From assembly GCF_000296385.1 (NCBI RefSeq), contig NZ_JH815185.1, forward strand, positions 2,448,365-2,512,364: 64,000 nucleotides of DNA, in the 5' to 3' direction. Shown one piece after another: positions 61,136-64,000 of this stretch. The DNA is from Lachnoanaerobaculum sp. OBRC5-5. GTDB taxonomy: Bacteria > Bacillota > Clostridia > Lachnospirales > Lachnospiraceae. The notes under the pieces are model-generated. The model did not search any database. It saw nothing but the letters and a program-made list of their open reading frames with translations, and was not told the origin of the DNA. The position numbers and the translations under genes are program-made. Numbering within the stretch: the stretch's first letter is position 1; the number at the start of each line of letters is the position of its first letter.

Positions 61136-62427
61136 GTACAGGAGTAGCAATTACTATATTACTTATAAGCTTTTTTGTAATGATATTTTTGCGTTTCCCG
61201 ATTGCATATGCGGTAGCACTTTCATCTTTGCTCTGCCTTTTGGCACAGGGACAACCGCTTTCAACAATATGTCAGCAGATGGTTAAGGGTATTTCATCAT
61301 TCTCACTTATGGCGGTACCGTTCTTTATAACAATGGGTTGCCTTATGGGAAGCGGCGGTATATCGGAGAAACTTATTGCACTGGCAAATGCCTGTGTAGG
61401 CTGGATGCGTGGAGGTATGGCGATGGTTAATATCGTGGCTTCATACTTCTTTGGAGGAATTTCAGGTTCTGCGGCAGCAGATACGGCATCACTCGGTTCA
61501 ATCCTTATACCTATGATGGTGGATCAGGGATATGATGCGGATTTTTCTACAGCGGTTACAATTACATCATCATGCGAGGGACTTTTGGTACCTCCTTCAC
61601 ATAACATGGTTATATATGCTACCACAGCGGGCGGTGTATCGGTAGGAAGCTTATTCCTTGCAGGATATATTCCGGGAGCATTGCTTGCAGTATCACTTAT
61701 GATCGGTTCATACATAATTTCTGTGAGAAAGAATTATCCGAAGGGTGAGAAGTTCTCAATGAAGGTGCTTTTAAAGCAGCTCAGCGTATCATTCTGGGCA
61801 TTGGCGGCAGTGCTTATAGTAGTTGTAGGTGTAGTAGGCGGTGTGTTCACAGCTACAGAGTCGGCAGCTATTGCGGTTATCTACAGCCTTATTGTCAGCG
61901 TATTCATATATAAAGGTCTTGACTGGAAGGGTGTATGGAAGACTCTTGATGAATGTGTAAATACATTGTCAATTGTACTTATCCTTATTTCAACATCAAG
62001 TATCTTCGGATATTGCCTTACAACACTTCATGTTCCGGATATGGCTGCAAGTGCAATCACAGGGTTTACAAACAACCCTATAATACTTGCATTACTTCTT
62101 AACCTTATTTTGCTTATACTCGGATGTATCATGGATATGGCACCTATCATACTTATTGCCACACCTATACTTCTTCCGATAGCAAACTCTATAGGAATAG
62201 GACCGATACAGTTCGGTGTAATGGTTATCTTAAACTGCGGTATAGGACTTCTTACACCACCGGTTGGAGGAGTACTCTTTATCGGTTCGGCCGTAGCAAA
62301 ATTGCCTATGGAAAAGGTAGTAAAGGCAACATTGCCATTCTATCTTTGTATGATAATCACACTTTTACTTATAACATTTATACCTGTTATAAGCCTTGGA
62401 CTTCCAATGCTTTTGGGAAGCTTATAA
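61132..62427 (+). CDS. dctM: TRAP transporter large permease DctM
   Basis: This 431-residue permease has about twelve membrane segments and is the Na+- or H+-driven transport subunit. SGSAAADTASLGSILIPMM, CEGLLVPPSHNMVIYA and the C-terminal LNCGIGLLTPPVGGVLF are characteristic. Its start overlaps the dctQ stop. Confidence 0.92.
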   Translation: MSTGVAITILLISFFVMIFLRFPIAYAVALSSLLCLLAQGQPLSTICQQMVKGISSFSLMAVPFFITMGCLMGSGGISEKLIALANACVGWMRGGMAMVNIVASYFFGGISGSAAADTASLGSILIPMMVDQGYDADFSTAVTITSSCEGLLVPPSHNMVIYATTAGGVSVGSLFLAGYIPGALLAVSLMIGSYIISVRKNYPKGEKFSMKVLLKQLSVSFWALAAVLIVVVGVVGGVFTATESAAIAVIYSLIVSVFIYKGLDWKGVWKTLDECVNTLSIVLILISTSSIFGYCLTTLHVPDMAASAITGFTNNPIILALLLNLILLILGCIMDMAPIILIATPILLPIANSIGIGPIQFGVMVILNCGIGLLTPPVGGVLFIGSAVAKLPMEKVVKATLPFYLCMIITLLLITFIPVISLGLPMLLGSL

Positions 62428-62552
62428 ATAACAAAATATATTTTAAAAAATTTAACTGTACAAGCCCGAAAATGCTTGTTAAAAGTTATAAAACATAGTA
62501 CAATTTGTTAAAGAGATGACAATAAATATTAAAATATATTTTGGAGGAAAAT

Positions 62553-63887
62553 ATGAGCAAGGTAGTAGTTGTTGGAGCAAATCATGCAGGTACTTGTGCA
62601 ATCAATACAATCACAGGATTCAATGAGGGAGATGAGGTAGTAGTATTCGATCAGAACTCAAATATCAGCTTCCTGGGATGTGGTATGGCACTTTGGATAG
62701 GCGGTCAGATATCAAAGCCTGACGGACTTTTCTATTCAAACAAGGAAAAGCTTGAGTCACAGGGCGCAAAAGTAAATATGAACAGCAAGGTTGAGAGAAT
62801 AGACTTTGATAAAAAGTTTGTATATGCAACTTTGGAGAACGGTCAGAAGGTAGAAGAAAGCTATGACAAATTGATACTGGCTACAGGTTCACTTCCTATA
62901 GTACCACAGATACCGGGCAAAGATTTGGAGAATGTTCAGCTTGTAAAGCTTTTCCAAAATGCCGAAGAAGTAATTAAGAAGCTTGAAAATCCTGATATCA
63001 AGACAATTGCGGTAGTCGGTGCGGGATATATCGGAGTAGAGCTTGCAGAGGCGTTTGAGAGACATAATAAGAAGGTAATAGTTGTTGATATAGCAAAGAC
63101 CTCACTTTCAAGTTACTATGATCCGGAGTTCAGTGCACTTATGGACAAGAACCTCTCAGATCACGGTATCAAGCTTGCTTTCGGTGAGACTGTAAAGGAG
63201 ATTAAGGGTAACGGCAAGGTAGAGGCTATAGTAACAGATAAGAATGAATATCAGTGTGATATGGTTATTCTTGCTATAGGATTCAGACCTAATACCGAGC
63301 TTGGAAAAGATTATCTTGAAACAATGTCAAACGGTGCATATATAGTTGATGAGACTCAGCAGACAAGCAAGAAGGATGTATATGCAATCGGCGACTGTGC
63401 AACAGTGCTTTTTAACTCTACAGGAGAGAAGTCATATATCGCACTTGCAACAAATGCCGTACGTTCGGGAATTATAGCCGCATATAATGCATGCGGTAAG
63501 AAACTTGAAACTATCGGTGTTCAGGGATCAAATGCTATTTCAATTTATGATTTAAAACTTGTATCCACAGGACTTAGCGAGCAGAAGGCAAAGCAGCTCG
63601 GTATGGATGTGCTTTCCACTTCATTTGAAGACTTACAAAAGGCAACATTTATTGAAACAACAAATCCTAAGGTAAATATAAAGATAGTATATGATGCAAA
63701 GACGAGAGTGATACTTGGGGCACAGATGGCATCTACATATGATATGTCAATGGGTATCCATATGTTCTCGCTTGCAATACAGGAGAAGGTAACTATAGAC
63801 AAGCTTAAACTGCTTGATATATTCTTCCTTCCACATTTTAATCAGCCATATAACTACATCACAATGGCTGCATTATCCGCAAAATAA
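62553..63887 (+). CDS. nox: NADH oxidase (water-forming type, CoA-disulfide reductase family)
   Basis: This 444-residue flavoenzyme matches Nox/CoADR proteins. The FAD motif is [12 protein letters not shown] with His11 and the redox-active Cys43 is in [10 protein letters not shown], the residue that is cysteine-sulfenic acid in enterococcal Nox; [17 protein letters not shown] (about 158) is the NADH motif, and YAIGDCATV the second FAD loop. It probably reduces O2 to water with NADH, an oxygen-scavenging step useful to an anaerobe; distinction from NADH peroxidase is by inference. TTTTGGAGG picks ATG 62553 over the TTG at 62541. Confidence 0.88.
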   Translation: MSKVVVVGANHAGTCAINTITGFNEGDEVVVFDQNSNISFLGCGMALWIGGQISKPDGLFYSNKEKLESQGAKVNMNSKVERIDFDKKFVYATLENGQKVEESYDKLILATGSLPIVPQIPGKDLENVQLVKLFQNAEEVIKKLENPDIKTIAVVGAGYIGVELAEAFERHNKKVIVVDIAKTSLSSYYDPEFSALMDKNLSDHGIKLAFGETVKEIKGNGKVEAIVTDKNEYQCDMVILAIGFRPNTELGKDYLETMSNGAYIVDETQQTSKKDVYAIGDCATVLFNSTGEKSYIALATNAVRSGIIAAYNACGKKLETIGVQGSNAISIYDLKLVSTGLSEQKAKQLGMDVLSTSFEDLQKATFIETTNPKVNIKIVYDAKTRVILGAQMASTYDMSMGIHMFSLAIQEKVTIDKLKLLDIFFLPHFNQPYNYITMAALSAK

Positions 63888-63931
63888 AATTATAGTAAAC
63901 CAAAAGGGGCTGTGAAATAAGTACCTAAAAG

Positions 63932-63969
63932 AAATAGGACCATTCGATCATGCGAAAGGTCCTATTTTT
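63932..63969 (+). terminator. Terminator after nox
   Basis: 10-bp stem AAATAGGACC/GGTCCTATTT, further TTCG/CGAA pairing inside, then T5. The sequence before it begins GGGGCTGTGAAATAAGTA, similar to the start of the 53311 terminator. Confidence 0.8.
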
Positions 63970-64000
63970 GTGGTAAAATTAACTTGCAATGAAAAATTTA

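Noticed and set aside
1..64000. CRISPR array or replication origin
   Set aside because: No regularly spaced direct repeats and no dnaA/DnaA-box cluster were seen; the only tandem repeat is the two-copy 24-bp unit at 16997.

Overview
The window looks like a stretch of chromosome from a low-GC, anaerobic Gram-positive bacterium of the Lachnospiraceae (Clostridia). The pointers are an oxygen-sensitive class III ribonucleotide reductase (NrdD/NrdG), an agr-type peptide signal of clostridial form, PadR-DUF2812 and YdfA-like DUF421/DUF3290 pairs, frequent TTG/GTG starts with strong AGGAGG sites, and protein-level resemblance to oral Lachnospiraceae such as Lachnoanaerobaculum. The genus is a guess; the family is fairly secure.

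Layout. 1-3.3 kb: end of a small alarmone synthetase, then a MATE exporter and fumarase on the minus strand. 3.3-13.2 kb: a long plus-strand housekeeping run (signal peptidase I, RbgA, RNase HII, YraN, PgeF, a class Ic aminotransferase, an ABC-F protein, exonuclease III, a catalytically dead-looking GlgX-like protein and a membrane-anchored orphan). 13.2-16.7 kb: tRNA-Gln(CUG), a C26 glutamine amidotransferase, acyl-ACP thioesterase, CvfB and a CHAP-domain wall hydrolase. 16.7-22.7 kb: an HPr-like protein, TrkA-TrkH potassium uptake, and MetNIQ methionine import. 22.8-29.5 kb: a candidate small RNA, PadR-DUF2812, TcdA, an alanine/Na+ symporter, and a redox block (TrxA, TrxB, glutathione peroxidase, OhrR-like sensor, NUDIX).

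29.5-31 kb: a damaged agr quorum-sensing locus, with an intact autoinducer precursor (AgrD) followed by a frameshifted and truncated AgrB cut by a decayed IS1380-type transposase. 31-42 kb: a secreted CAP protein, a polar amino-acid ABC importer, an HD protein, DUF3290-DUF421, and a five-gene peptide/nickel ABC importer. 42-47 kb: an FMN-dependent hydroxyacid dehydrogenase, NrdD with a well-formed NrdR operator pair in its promoter, and a TetR regulator with matching operators in front of itself and a flavin reductase-like protein.

47-53.3 kb is an accessory island: fragments of IS1634-type and IS1380-type elements, then an AT-rich two-gene AAA ATPase plus TOPRIM-like cassette resembling anti-phage pairs (RloA/RloB, AbiL, PARIS), then the 3' end of a degraded group II intron, and an IS1634-type element with 14-bp inverted repeats and an internally deleted transposase. 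53.3-64 kb returns to core genes: TyrRS, DAHP synthase, NrdG, a papain-like protein, and a two-component system directly upstream of a TRAP transporter (DctPQM) that it probably controls, then a water-forming-type NADH oxidase.

The two items most worth following are the AAA/TOPRIM cassette inside the mobile island and the orphaned AgrD peptide. Several enzymes also have unexpected substitutions at catalytic positions (GlgX-like protein, signal peptidase I).
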